NCBI RefSeq assembly: GCF_910594005.1
Contig: NC_057826.1
Coordinates: 20,927,501-20,991,500 of the forward strand
Direction of reading: 5' to 3'
DNA from: Cervus elaphus
Lineage: Eukaryota > Chordata > Mammalia > Artiodactyla > Cervidae
Length of the DNA: 64,000 nucleotides
Below, one piece after another: positions 21,109-31,394 of this stretch. A model generated the notes under the pieces. It was not told where the DNA came from, ran no database searches, and was given only the letters and a program-made list of their open reading frames with translations. A program made the translations under genes and the position numbers. Each line of letters begins with the position of its first letter. Positions within the stretch are counted from its first letter, which is position 1.

Positions 21109-21452
21109 GACAGCATCCAGCAACCATTGTCAAATGAGGCATTCTTAAGAATTTTTTGAAAGAATATTTAAATAATAAATGTAACCATTCCTTAAATAAA
21201 TAAATAACTTGGCGGTGAAGAAATCTAACAGACCACACCTCAGTTAGGTGATCAAGGTCAACATCAACCGTGATGTCCTGTTGACCATTGGCATCCCTGA
21301 TATGATGTGATGAGAATGACACTTCGCTTCTTTGGTCTTCCTCCCAAAACATACAACGCCAGCCTAATCACAACAAAAACATCAGACAAATACCAGTTAA
21401 GGGGCATTTTACAGGATATCTGACCAGTATTTATCAAAAGTGTCAAAGTCAG

Positions 21453-21699
21453 GACTTCCCTGGTGGTCCAGTGGTTAAGACTGCACTCCCAGTGCAGGGG
21501 GTGCAGGTTCGACCCCTGGTCAGGGAACTAGATCCCACATGCCCCAACTAAGTGGTTGCATCCTGCAACTAAAGATCCTGAATGCCACAACTAAAGAACC
21601 CACATGCTGGAATGAAGATTGAAGATCTCATGGCTGCAACTAAGACTCAGTGCTGCCAAATAAGTAAATATATATATATATAATTAAAAAAAAAAAAGT
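21453..21699 (+). repeat. CHR-type SINE with 12-bp target-site duplication
   Basis: GGACTTCCCTGGTGGTCCAG head to a TA/A-rich tail. GTGTCAAAGTCA occurs immediately before the head and again immediately after the A-tail. Confidence 0.9.
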
Positions 21700-21863
21700 G
21701 TCAAAGTCACCAAAAACAAGGAAAGTCTGAGAAACTGTCACAGCCAAGAAGAAGTCTACATAGAATGTGGTATCCATGGTGGGCCCCTGAAATAGAAAAG
21801 GGCATTGGCACAGACTAAGAAAGCATGAATAAAATATAGACTTTGTTTAATAATAACATTTCA

Positions 21864-22025
21864 GGGACTTCCCTGATGGTCCAGTGGCTAAGACTCTGAG
21901 CTCTCAATGCAGGGGGCCCAGGTTCAATCCCTCATCAAGGAACTGGATCCCACATGCCACAACTAAACATCCCGTGTGCCGCAAATAAGACCCAGCACAG
22001 CCAAATAAATAAATAAATATTTTTA
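21864..22025 (+). repeat. CHR-type SINE
   Basis: GGGACTTCCCTGATGGTCCA head, CCCAGGTTCAATCCCTCATC, CAGCCAAATAAATAAATAAA tail. Confidence 0.88.
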
Positions 22026-22199
22026 AATAATAACAATAAGGCACCAATATCAGTTCATTCATTGAGATACATGTGCCACATTAATGTAAGTTGTTAAAAA
22101 TAGGAGCAATGGGGTATGGGGTCTATGGCAATTCTCTATACTATTTTCATAATGTTTCTGTAAATCTAAAACTGTTTTAAATTTAAAAGGTTATATTAA

Positions 22200-23020
22200 A
22201 AAAGAAAAATCCAGAGGCTTCAGGTGTCACTGGACTTGGAGCTCAAAAATCTTCATCTTTTGATTCCACTTTCCTCCTTGCTGGCCTCAGGCTCCCCCTG
22301 CTAGGAGTCTGACATCACCACCTCCAGGCTATGTGCTCTCAGGTCCCAGTTCATCAGAAAGGACCAGCTGCTTCTTCCCCAGAATTCCAATCAGTCTCAG
22401 CATCTGGTTGAGCTTCATTGCTGGGGCCAGAGGAATGAGGAGCCCTGACTGACTTACACCTGTCCCCAGGCTTCAGCTCTGCGCCAGGGGCTGGTTGTTG
22501 GGAAGAGATGGACACAACCAAACAGGGGCTGTTGGCTAAAGCAGGTAAATGGATGCTTGGTGGTCAAAACACATCAATGTCCAATGTTCCCTTTCAACAT
22601 TTTTGGTGCTAGAATGTCCCTGCATGAAATAATGATGGTTCTTTCTTTAATATTCCCACTTCCCCAATAGTCTGTATCTATCAGTTTCATTTTGAAATCT
22701 AATTCAAGAAATCCCAACATGGAAGAACCACCATTCAAGTCTGGCCCACAGGGCTAAAGCATCTCCGATGAGAATAGGAATGATGACTTCCTTTTAGGAC
22801 TCCATCTTGAGGGCCCCAAAAGCTGATGCACAGTCTGTATAGGGACTGATGAAGCAGAAAAGCCAGAGGGTTCCCCAAGAAGCGCATTTCTTGGGCTGAA
22901 GCAGGAAAAGTTGAGAAATTCCCAGGGTCATAATATTTACTGATACTAGGATGAGCCAGACACATTCATCAGCAGGTAGATGCGTGAACACCTGTGGTCC
23001 TCCTGGTAGTGCCTTGCAGT
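22200..23020. other. Unique intergenic DNA
   Basis: No gene or repeat recognised. The minus-strand frames at 22.7-23.0 kb show no domain. Confidence 0.45.
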
Positions 23021-23026
23021 AAGCAT

Positions 23027-23241
23027 TGTGCTGCGCTTAGTCGCTCAGTCGTGTCCGACTCTTTGCAACCCCATGGACTGCAACCCGCCAGGCTCCTCTG
23101 TCCATGGAGATTCTCCAGGCAAGAATACTGAAGTGGGTTGCCATGCCCTCCTCCAAGGGATCTTCCGAACCCAGGGACCAAACCCAGGTCTCCCGCATTG
23201 CAAGCAGATTCTTTGCCATCCAAGCCACCAGCAAAGCCTGC
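23027..23241 (-). repeat. Bov-A2 SINE, antisense
   Basis: GTCGCTCAGTCGTGTCCGAC, ACCCCATGGACTGCAACCCG, TTGCCATGCCCTCCTCCAAG and CAAGCCACCAGCAAAGCCTG. Little diverged from consensus. Confidence 0.9.
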
Positions 23242-23249
23242 AGCAGGTA

Positions 23250-23385
23250 TGACTATCCTTGTTTTATAGATGCAGAAACTAAGGGAGAGAGTGCTTAAGT
23301 ATTGCCCAAAATCACACAGCTGACAAGTGACAGAGCTGAGATCTGATTTCAGGCTCTGACTCCATAACCACTGTACCAAAAACCA
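23250..23385 (-). repeat. MIR relic, antisense
   Basis: TTGTTTTATAGATGCAGAAAC, AAATCACACAGCTGACAAGT and CTGACTCCATAACCACTGTA are the antisense MIR core. Confidence 0.78.
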
Positions 23386-23389
23386 TTAT

Positions 23390-24115
23390 TTAGAAATTCA
23401 AATAGGAAAGTGATGCAAAAATACAGATAGTACTCAATATCTAGCTTACCACTCCCAGTTTTTTAGATCTGGGTTGCCATTGACCTTCCCTGTTGTTGGA
23501 AAGTCACTTCACTTCAAGTGCCTGGACCTTGCAGGGGAAAAACTATACAATTCATCTCTCTGAAAAAGGAAATAAAAGCAAACAGGTGAGGGGCGGGGGA
23601 GGGAACTGTGTACCTGAAAAAAGCACAGGTTCAAGATCCCGAATTCAGTTCACATCTGTGTGCTGTTTTCACTTCAGTTATGCATGAGACATTTTAGGGC
23701 CAACTTGATTTTCTTTTCCTCTTCTGAGCCTGTCATCAATTTGTATCAGCAATTCACTCTGCTCTGGCTCCCTAGCCCTGGACTGGCACCCCAGCAGGTA
23801 TTCAAAATGAGGTTGGCATTCCTCAGCAGGAACCCTTCCTGCTGGGGATTCAGCCTGGTCCAGAGCCCTCGAGTGAAAGGAGATGCGGGGACCCGGCATG
23901 CCGACCCTCTTGCAGGAGATGCCCTTGGGACTCTTTTTTGGCTCTCAGTTCATGGTTACCAACCTTCGGGCCATAGTAATAATCAGAAAGAAAGGCACTC
24001 CAAACCCAATTCATTATTTTGCACTATGAACCCGCCCCTTAATCTGTATTCCCTACCAGTCATTCAAACCAGAATCCTGGGCTGTCGCACCCCATAGCCA
24101 ACCAGCCCTAGATTC
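23390..24115. other. Unique intergenic DNA
   Basis: Nothing supported. Frames at 23.5-24.1 kb have no recognisable domain. Confidence 0.45.
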
Positions 24116-24117
24116 TT

Positions 24118-24920
24118 TTTCAGTTTCTTTTCCCTTATAAGTTACTACAAAATGTTGAGTATAATTCCCTGTGCTATACAGTAGGTCCTTGTTGGTTATC
24201 TGTTTTATATGTAATAATGTGTATATTTTAATCCCAAACTCCTAATTTATCCCTCCCCCCTCTTTTCCCCTTCTGCTGCTGCTGCTGCTAAGTCTCTTCA
24301 GTCATGTCCGATCTGTGTGACCCCATAGACGGCAGTCCACCAGGCTCCCCTGTCCCTGGGATTCTCCAGGCAAGAACACTGGAGTGGGTTGCCATTTCCT
24401 GCTTCAATGCATGAAAGTGAAAAGTGAAAGTGAAGTTGCTCAGTCGTGTCCAACTCCTAGCGACACCATGGACTGCAGCCTACCAGGCTCCTCCGTCCAT
24501 GGGATTTCCCAGGCAAGAGTACTGGAGTGGGTTGCCATTGCTTCCCCTTAAGTTACCATAAATTTGTTTCTGTGTCTCCGGGTCTGTTTCTTTTTTCTAA
24601 AGAAGTTCATTTATCTCATTTGGGAGGAGGGGGTGTTCCACATACAAGACATATGATATTTGTCTTTGTCTGACTTCACTCAGTATGACAGTCTCTAGGT
24701 CTTCCATGTTGCTGCAAATGGTATTACTTCATTCTTTTCTACGGCTGAGTAACATTTCATCACACATATGTATCACATTTTATTTATCCATTTATCTGTC
24801 AGTGGACATTTAGGTTGCTTCCATGTCTTGGCTATTGTTAATAATGCTGCAATGAACATTGGGATGCATGCATCTTTTCGAATTACAGTTTTCTCTAGAT
24901 AGGCACTCTTGTGGGGGTTG
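24118..24920 (-). repeat. L1 3' end, antisense, with Bov-A insertion
   Basis: Antisense L1 3' UTR and ORF2 tail: TGTGCTATACAGTAGGTCCT, then after the SINE GTTTCTGTGTCTCCGGGTCT, TTCACTCAGTATGACAGTCT, CATGTCTTGGCTATTGTTAA, ATGCTGCAATGAACATTGG. Confidence 0.82.
24264..24547 (-). repeat. Bov-A dimeric SINE, antisense, inside L1
   Basis: Starts with (CTG)n CTAAGTCTCTTCAGTCATG, with a second monomer after AAGTGAAAGTGAAGTTGCTC, ending GAGTGGGTTGCCATTGCTTC. Interrupts the antisense L1. Confidence 0.9.
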
Positions 24921-24924
24921 CAGA

Positions 24925-26130
24925 AGCTTCCTGTTGAACTGGGCCTGCAGTTTCTTCACAAAATAATTGTTACAACTCCTTCAAACCCATCTACCTCCAA
25001 GTCATTCCTCCATCCTCAGTCATCACGGTGGCCAGTGTCATCGGAAATCCAATGACTTCTACCGAAATGGCAGAAGGCAATGGATCCCCCCTGCCTACTG
25101 GATAGAGGCTGAGGAACTCTTAGCATTCCTGAGGGTCCAGCTCAGTTCTAGGAATTGTGGGAGAGGCAAGAGAAATGGGGGGGGGGGGGCATTGCCTTTG
25201 TCTCCAGAAAGTCACAACAGAACTGAGAAGACAAGAGACACATAGGAAGCTAGACGTGAAACAGACCCAGTGGTTTACATAAGTACAATGTTTAGCAAAG
25301 GGCCTGGCACAAAGAAATAGCTCACTAAGTAGAATCCATAATAGTAATAAAGAGCATGATTAGTATTACAGGACATAATGAGTCAAAATCTTGAGGTGCT
25401 TGCTCTAAGTAGAGCCGGGAGATTTCAGGGGCTGGGTGTGACCTGGCAGGGAACCCACACCTAACCCTGCACACTCTGGGAATTTACATTTTTTTACATT
25501 TTATCAGGCAGAGACAGCTTTGCAAATGAGCTTTGGGATCCAAAGATGAAAGAAGTTTAAATATCAAGGCTTTCCTGCACTTGTTTCTCAGTAACTCCCC
25601 AATTCCACACCACCTCCGCACTCTCCCACCCACATCGGCTGGGCCCCTGCATGCTCGCTCAGGAAAGCCCAGCCACTTGGGGTCCCAGACACCTCCAGGG
25701 TCTGAGACCCTGGGACCTCAAGACCTCAGGGAGCCCTCTCCAGCCTCCCAGGCTCGGTGGACGGCAGCCCCAGTCCAGCCCCTGTGTGCTGCCCAGGCCC
25801 TGACGCCCTTAGCTGTTCTTCAAGACTCAGCCTTGCTTTCCAGAGAGCCGGTTGCTTGGCTGGAGGCAGGCCAGAAGAAGGCAGGCAGCACACCCACCCA
25901 TCGCCACCCCGCCCCACCCCCGGGTCTCCCGGGGCCTCTGCTCTCCGTGTCCCTCCCCCACGGCCCCTCTGCCCTCAGCCCCTTGCTCTGAGCCAAACTC
26001 CAGCACTCTGAACGGTCCCCAACTCCTGCCACCAATCCGGTTCTGGGGAGCAGGTCAGCAGCGAGGGAGCCACAGCTCGTGTGAAAACAGCCCCGCTGGC
26101 CCCAGCAGCTCACACCTGCACTCTCCATTC
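24925..26130. other. Unique, GC-rich intergenic DNA
   Basis: Includes a G-run at about 25178-25189 and a MIR-like tail at 25290-25375 (GGGCCTGGCACAAAG). 25540-26130 is C-rich and open in several frames because of its composition; no domain or splice pattern supports a gene. Confidence 0.45.
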
Positions 26131-26134
26131 ATCC

Positions 26135-26290
26135 CCACTGTTTACACATTGTCATCACAATTAATGCTTTCCCAGGAACCACAGCGGGCTGATTGCCCCA
26201 CCACCGCACAGGGACCCCATTCCGAGCCCTTGTGTCTGTTAAATTGAGCATGGGGCCCTGTGATTAAATTAGGGTTTGTGGATCTGCCAT
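26135..26290. promoter_or_regulatory. Candidate conserved element
   Basis: Unique block with TGTTTACACATTGTCATCAC (forkhead-like TGTTTAC), ACAATTAATGC (26158-26168), TGTTAAATTGAGC and TGTGATTAAATTAGG (26259-26273). Dense AT-core sites in otherwise GC-rich DNA; inference only. Confidence 0.28.
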
Positions 26291-26605
26291 TCTGGCCCCC
26301 ACCCCCTTCCCCTCCCACCTCTTCCCTCCTCTTCTTCATCATCCCTCTCTCCTCCGCCCTCCCATCTCCCTCCCTCTCTCCCCTTTCGCTTTCCTTTCCC
26401 ATTCATCACAGAGCCTCTTGGCAGCTTGGTTGTGGGGATGGGAGAGGTGGGCAAGTGGGAAATGGCCCTGCCCTGGGTAAGAGGAAGAGCGGACTTCCTT
26501 CATAAAGCAAGGATAGGAGGGGAGACATGGCCCCTGGATGAGAGGGGCTTTGGGGAGAGGACACAATGCAGGAACAGGAATGAGAAAGAAGAGAATGGTG
26601 TAGAA

Positions 26606-26803
26606 AGCGAAAGTGAAAGTCGCTCAGTCTTGTCTGACTCTTGGCTACACTGTATAGGTCTGTATGGTACATGGAATTCTCCAGGCCAGAATACTGGAGT
26701 GGGTAGCCTTTCCCTTCTCCAGGGGATCTTCCCAACCCAGGAATCAAATTGAGGTCTCCTGCATTGCAGGTGGATTCTTTACCAACTGTGATATGAGGGA
26801 AGT
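26606..26803 (-). repeat. Bov-A2 SINE, antisense
   Basis: GAAAGTCGCTCAGTCTTGTC, GGCCAGAATACTGGAGTGGG, GATCTTCCCAACCCAGGAAT, ending near ATATGAGGGAAG. Confidence 0.87.
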
Positions 26804-26844
26804 GGTGTGGGACCTATGCTAAATCAGTGATTTAATTCTTAGAA

Positions 26845-26965
26845 CCAATGTGGCAGAGTGGTTAAGCGTTCAGGCTCCAAGGTAAAGCGGGCTGAGTTTG
26901 GGTTGGACTCCTGGCTTCTGTCACTTTCTACCTTTGGAATCTTATTCAGATTGAATAAGTCTTAT
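26845..26965 (+). repeat. MIR 5' (tRNA-like) portion
   Basis: GTGGCAGAGTGGTTAAGCGT followed by TTGGGTTGGACTCCTGGCTT and TCACTTTCTACCTTTGGAAT: the tRNA-derived head and core of MIR. Not a functional tRNA. Confidence 0.78.
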
Positions 26966-27079
26966 TTCCTCTGAGCTGGACAAAGGAATCAGAAATAGCA
27001 AGAAGACAGAGGCTGTCTGTGCCCTTGCTACAATGGAAAGAAAATGGCATGATACTCTGGGCTCTTCCTCCCCAAACCC

Positions 27080-27328
27080 ATGAAGTGAAGTGAAGTGAAA
27101 GTCATTCAGTCATGTCTGACTCTTTCGACCCCATGGACTATACAGTCCATGGAATTTTCTAGGCCAGAATACTGGAGTGGGTAGCCCTTCCCATGGAATT
27201 TTCTAGGCCAGAATACTGGAGTGGGTAGCCTTTCCTTTCTCCAGAGGATCTTCCCAACCCAGGGATCGAACCCAAGGTCTCCCGCATTGCAGGTGGATTC
27301 TTTACCAGCTGAGCCACAAGGGAAGCCC
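27080..27328 (-). repeat. Bov-A2 SINE carrying a 44-bp internal tandem duplication
   Basis: Antisense Bov-A2 from GTGAAAGTCATTCAGTCATG to CCACAAGGGAAGCCC. The segment 27147-27190 (CCATGGAATTTTCTAGGCCA onward) is repeated at 27191-27234 with a single C/T difference. Confidence 0.88.
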
Positions 27329-27339
27329 TCCCCAAGCCT

Positions 27340-27745
27340 ATAAACCCAGTCTAATCATGAGAAAAACATCAGACAAATCTCAAATGGGGGACATTCTACA
27401 AAATAGCTGGTCAGTCCTCCTCAAAAACAATGAAACTGCCATGGCCAAGGGAAGCACAAGGAGGCCTAATGACTAAAGGTAATGTCCTAGATGGGGTTCT
27501 GAGACAGGAGAGGATGTTAGTAAAAAAGTGAGGAAATCTGAATAAAATATGGACTTCAGTTAATAATAAAGTACTAATATTGGTTCATTTATTACAATGA
27601 AGGTACTGTGCTAATGGAAGATGTTAACAAGAGGAAAAACCCAGAGGCAGAGAATATGGGATCTCTCTGTACCACCTCTGTAATATTTTTACAAATCTAA
27701 AACTGTCTCAAAAAAATTTAAAGTTTATTATTAAAATGTAGGGGT
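27340..27745 (+). repeat. Old LINE-like 3' relic (same family as 21110-22195)
   Basis: AAAACATCAGACAAATCTCA, TGAATAAAATATGGACTTC, TAATATTGGTTCATTTATTA, TTTTTACAAATCTAAAACTG match the 21-22 kb copy in order. Sequence divergence shows family membership, not a recent duplication. Confidence 0.6.
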
Positions 27746-27772
27746 GAGAGTGGATTCAGAGAAAACGGTGGC

Positions 27773-27822
27773 AAGGGCACAGCTTTTTTTTTTTTTTTTT
27801 TTCCTTAAGGGCACAGCTTTTT
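27773..27822 (-). repeat. Poly-T insert flanked by a 15-bp direct repeat
   Basis: AAGGGCACAGCTTTT occurs at 27773-27787 and again at 27807-27821. Between and overlapping them is only a T-run ending CCTT. It reads as an insertion of little more than a poly-A tail in antisense, bracketed by a target-site duplication. Confidence 0.6.
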
Positions 27823-28233
27823 AATCTCCTATAGCTCCCCCAAACACAGATGAAGTTATCTGGATAGAAAAATCAGAGGCCTCAGACAACAGTATTAGGT
27901 AACAGGGTACCCCCAAACTACTAAGTATCCCCAAACACCCCAAATTCATTGAGAAACACAGCGAGTTAATCTGAGAAGAAAACCTAGAAGGTGCTGGAAA
28001 TAGTACCCAAGTAGAACAGGACTGGACAATAGGAGCAAAGGATAAAAAATGTGAAGCAGAGGAAACTAATGTCAGAAAATGCCACACCATATTTTTTATT
28101 TCTTTGCAAAAGCAACAGAAGGAACACTAGAACCAAGAGTCTAAAAAACTCTTAACTCTTTTCTCCAAAAATACTCAGTTCACTTTTTTAAAATAAAAAA
28201 AGCAGTAACAGAAAAGAGAAAAGGATTGTTGGG

Positions 28234-28352
28234 GAATTCCTTGACAGTCCAGTGCTTAGGACTCCACACTTTCACTGCCAAGGGCCCGGGTTCAGTCTCT
28301 GGTTGGGGAACTAAGATCCCATAAACTGCAGAGTGCGGCCAAAGAGAGAAAG
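28234..28352 (+). repeat. CHR-type SINE (short)
   Basis: GGGAATTCCTTGACAGTCCA head, GCCCGGGTTCAGTCTCTGGT, AACTAAGATCCCATAAACTG, GCGGCC tail. Confidence 0.85.
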
Positions 28353-28439
28353 AAAAGAACTGATATCCAAGCGAGAAGACTGAATCACTTATAAGGGAAA
28401 GAAAATGAGGTTGTCCTCATACCCTCTGATAGCAGTGCT

Positions 28440-29108
28440 TTCTGCCAAAATACAATCAAATACCATATTTAAGACACTCAGGAAAAGAAATGTAAAGGGG
28501 TTCATTTGGCTGGGTTTTATATCCAGCCAAATTGACCTTTAAGTATAAAGGCCACAGGTAAAACTTTTGATAAGATGCAAGAACTCTGGAACATTTTTCC
28601 ATGATCTTTTCCTAAGGAATCCACTAGAAAAATTAGTTTCAGAAAACAAACAAAAAAATGGCTGGAAAGATACCTGCATAAGCACTCGTGGTGGACATGA
28701 AATACTTATTTACCTGTAAAATTAAGACTTAATTATGGTTGTGAGACAGGATAGCATGTAGTGCTTACATTTCTGATAATGTAAATAAAATACAACTATC
28801 ATAAAGTGGGTAAGAATGGAGGGTGTGGATGAAAAGTAGAATAAGAATCCTGATTGCCTTATAAGTATTTTTTGGGAAATATGACAATACTACTTCAAAT
28901 ACTGGTGTAAAAGGAGGGGGCGGGGAAAAGATGTCACTACCTGATTTTAATATTGTTTAGTATTATGGCACCAGAAGACAATGGGTCACCTTCAAAGAAG
29001 AGAGGGTACTTTGGGCGTTATATAAAGGTATGAATATAAAGATGACCATTAGAACAAAACTTAAATCTTTCCAAATACCAAAAGATGTATCAAGAGAGAA
29101 AGAACATA
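28440..29108 (+). repeat. Old LINE-like relic, family uncertain
   Basis: ATATCCAGCCAAATTGACCT, AAGTATAAAGGCCACAGG and AAGATGCAAGAACTCTGGAA resemble an old L1-type 3' region. It is the host into which the younger L1 at 29122 inserted. Confidence 0.45.
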
Positions 29109-29121
29109 AAAGTCCACATAG

Positions 29122-29801
29122 TTGACCCAGCAATCCCACTTCTGGGCATACACACTGAGGAAACCAGATCTGAAAGAGACACGTGCACCCCAATGTTCAT
29201 CGCAGCACTGTTTATAATAGCCAGGACATGGAAGCAACCTAGATGCCCATCAGCAGATGAATGGATAAGGAAGCTGTGGTACATATACACCATGGAATAT
29301 TACTCAGCCGTTAAAAAGAATTCATTTGAATCAGTTCTAATGAGATGGATGAAACTGGAGCCCATTATACAGAGTGAAGTAAGCCAGAAAGATAAAGAAC
29401 ATTACAGCATACTAACACATATATATGGAATTTAGAAAGATGGTAAGGATAACCCTATATGCAAAACAGAAAAAGAGACACAGAAGTACAGAACAGACTT
29501 TTGAACTCTGTGGGAGAAGGTGAGGGTGGGATGTTTCGAAAGAACAGCATGTATATTATCTATGGTGAAACAGATCACCAGCCCAGGTGGGATGCATGAG
29601 ACAAGTGCTCCGGCCTGGTGCACTGGGAAGACCCAGAGGAATCGGGTGGAGAGGGAGGTGGGAGCGGGGAACGGGATGGGGAATACGTGTAAATCTATGG
29701 CTGATTCATGTCAATGTATGACAAAACCCACTGAAATGTTGTGAAGTAATTAGCCTCCAACTAATAAAAAATAAAAAATTTTAAAAAAAAATTAAAAAAA
29801 T
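29122..29801 (+). mobile_element. 5'-truncated young L1 insertion with 13-bp target-site duplication
   Basis: Contains the C-terminal L1 ORF2 segment (TTGACCCAGCAATCCCACTT, CATGGAATATTACTCAGCCG, GAGATGGATGAAACTGGAGC) and 3' UTR with an A-rich end. The frame 29085-29435 is the ORF2 C-terminus (includes NKxxxR-free EYYSAVKKN), with no catalytic part. AAAGTCCACATAG lies at 29109-29121 and 29802-29814. About 680 bp long and close to consensus, so recent. Confidence 0.9.
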
Positions 29802-29814
29802 AAAGTCCACATAG

Positions 29815-30420
29815 TGAAAGATATACAACAAGAAGTATGAGAAATAAGAGATATATGACATGTCATAATAATATGACAGAAATGAGTCAAACATATTGAT
29901 CACACAACTTTCCTTTTAACTCACCTATTAAAAAGAAAAGATTTGGGGGACTTCCCTGGTGGTCCAGTGGCTAAGACTCTCATGCCCAATACTGTAGGCT
30001 GTTTGATCCCCGGTCAGGGAGCTAGATCCAAACTAAGAGTTCACATGCCCCAACTAAAAGATCCCACATGACACAACTAAGGCCTGGCACAGCCAAACAA
30101 ATAAATGTTTTTTTAAAAAAGGAAAAGATTTTTAGACTGGCCAACAAAGCAAAATGAAGACCTGTGCAATGTACAAGGGACAAACTTTAAAAACAAATTC
30201 AGATAGCATAATAATTTTTAAATGGACAAAGGTATGCCAGGAATATGTAAATACAAGAATCAATAAGAGGAATGACACTGAAAGAGACCAGGAAGAGCAT
30301 TTTATAATGATGAAGCCTATAATTCACCATGAAGATATAAAATTATTAATATACAGCAACCATATTCATAAAGAAGAAGCTATAGTATTTGCAAGAAAAA
30401 ATGTAAAGAATTGTTGATAA
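29815..30420 (+). repeat. L1 ORF2 relic, interrupted by a SINE
   Basis: The frame 30154-30417 matches an internal L1 ORF2 region, with motifs such as FKWTKVCQEYVNTRI and HEDIKLLIYSNHI and no catalytic residues left in context. 5' and 3' ends are missing. Confidence 0.65.
29946..30118 (+). repeat. CHR-type SINE inside L1 relic
   Basis: GGACTTCCCTGGTGGTCCAG head to CAGCCAAACAAATAAATG and an A-rich tail. GAAAAGATTT occurs on both sides (29935-29944 and about 30122-30131). Confidence 0.88.
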
Positions 30421-30424
30421 AAGT

Positions 30425-31050
30425 TAATGGCATTTTTATGAACTAGCCTCAGATGGCATATAGTATCATTTCCACCATACTCTGCTGGCCATGGTAGTTA
30501 CAAAAGCCCACTGCACAGAATTCTTCTGTTGATTTATGTGTAGGTAGAACTCTAGACATAACATGTGAAGATGAGATAACAGGTATAACTGAGACCTCAC
30601 GACCTGAGTCCTGGGTTCCTGTCCTCACCCTTGTGGATCATTTTGCTTCTGTGGCAGCTCTCTGTTGCTTGATTCCACTTTAAACTTTTCACTCTATTTC
30701 CTATGACCAGAAGTTTTGCTGTCGTTATTTACTTCCACAGTACAGTGAGATCATTGGCAACTTACTGAATGCTTAACTTAATTAGCGCACTCTGTCTATC
30801 AGAAAATTTAAGTTAAATTATCAATAAAGAAAATACACAACTGAAAAAAAGGGAGAGGACAGGAGAGGTAAGGTAGGAATTGTGAGACCAGCAGGTGGAG
30901 GAGCCATCGGCACATACTCTGAGGCTGCTCCAGGAGCAGGATGAAAATGAAAACTGAACCAGCCTATCCAAGCACAATCGAGAATGTCTTCCAGGATCAG
31001 TCGCCTGCCCAGATGCAGGCCCCCAGTACCACTGGAACACTAGCATTAGA
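30425..31050. other. Unique intergenic DNA
   Basis: No gene or repeat recognised. Confidence 0.4.
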
Positions 31051-31055
31051 TACTG

Positions 31056-31389
31056 TCTGGGTCCATTTGGGCTACGACTATAAGCTTATAAGCAACAGAA
31101 ATGTATTTCTCACAGTTCTGGAGGCTAGATGTCTGAGATCATGGTTGAGTTCTGCTGAGAGTCCTCGTCTGGCTTGCAGACTGCTGTCTTCTTGTTGCAT
31201 CTTCACAGGGAGGAAGGCAGAGACAGGAAGCAATCTCTTTCATGACTCTTAAAGGGCACTAATCCCATTCATGAGGCTCCATCCTCACGAGTGCGTCTAA
31301 TTCTAACCACTTCCTAATACCATCACTTTTGGGGATAGGGTTTCAACACACGAATTTGGGAGCAACATGGACATTCAGTCTGTAACAGA
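31056..31389 (-). mobile_element. MaLR-type (ERVL-MaLR) solo LTR relic, antisense
   Basis: ATTTCTCACAGTTCTGGAGGC, TTGTTGCATCTTCACAGG, GGGCACTAATCCCATTCATG, CTAATACCATCACTTTTGGG and TTTCAACACACGAATTTGGG match an MST/MLT-type LTR read in antisense. No internal retroviral sequence is attached, so it is a solo LTR of an ancient element. Confidence 0.8.
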
Positions 31390-31394
31390 TACCA

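Larger units (their letters stand above)
21110..22195 (+). repeat. Old LINE-like 3' relic, interrupted by two SINEs
   Basis: The order AAAACATCAGACAAATACCA, TGAATAAAATATAGACTTTG, TTAATGTAAGTTGTTAAAAA, GTAAATCTAAAACTGTTTTA is repeated in the same sequence order at 27340-27745, so both are copies of one old family, probably an L1M-type 3' UTR. Family name uncertain. Confidence 0.6.

Noticed and set aside
20505..21116. 203-residue minus-strand open frame
   Set aside because: Covers a CHR-type SINE and its poly-A tail; the hydrophobic run is antisense poly-A and SINE sequence.
22969..23379. 136-residue minus-strand open frame
   Set aside because: Consists of a Bov-A2 SINE plus a MIR; no gene.
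25533..26247. Proline/serine-rich open frames in several registers
   Set aside because: A consequence of C-rich composition; every frame is open, none has a domain.
26845..26920. tRNA-like sequence GTGGTTAAGCG...GGTTGGACTCC
   Set aside because: It is the tRNA-derived head of a MIR SINE, followed by the MIR core. No tRNA fold expected.
31056..31389. Internal proviral genes next to the MaLR LTR
   Set aside because: Flanking sequence shows no retroviral coding region; a solo LTR is the only supported reading.
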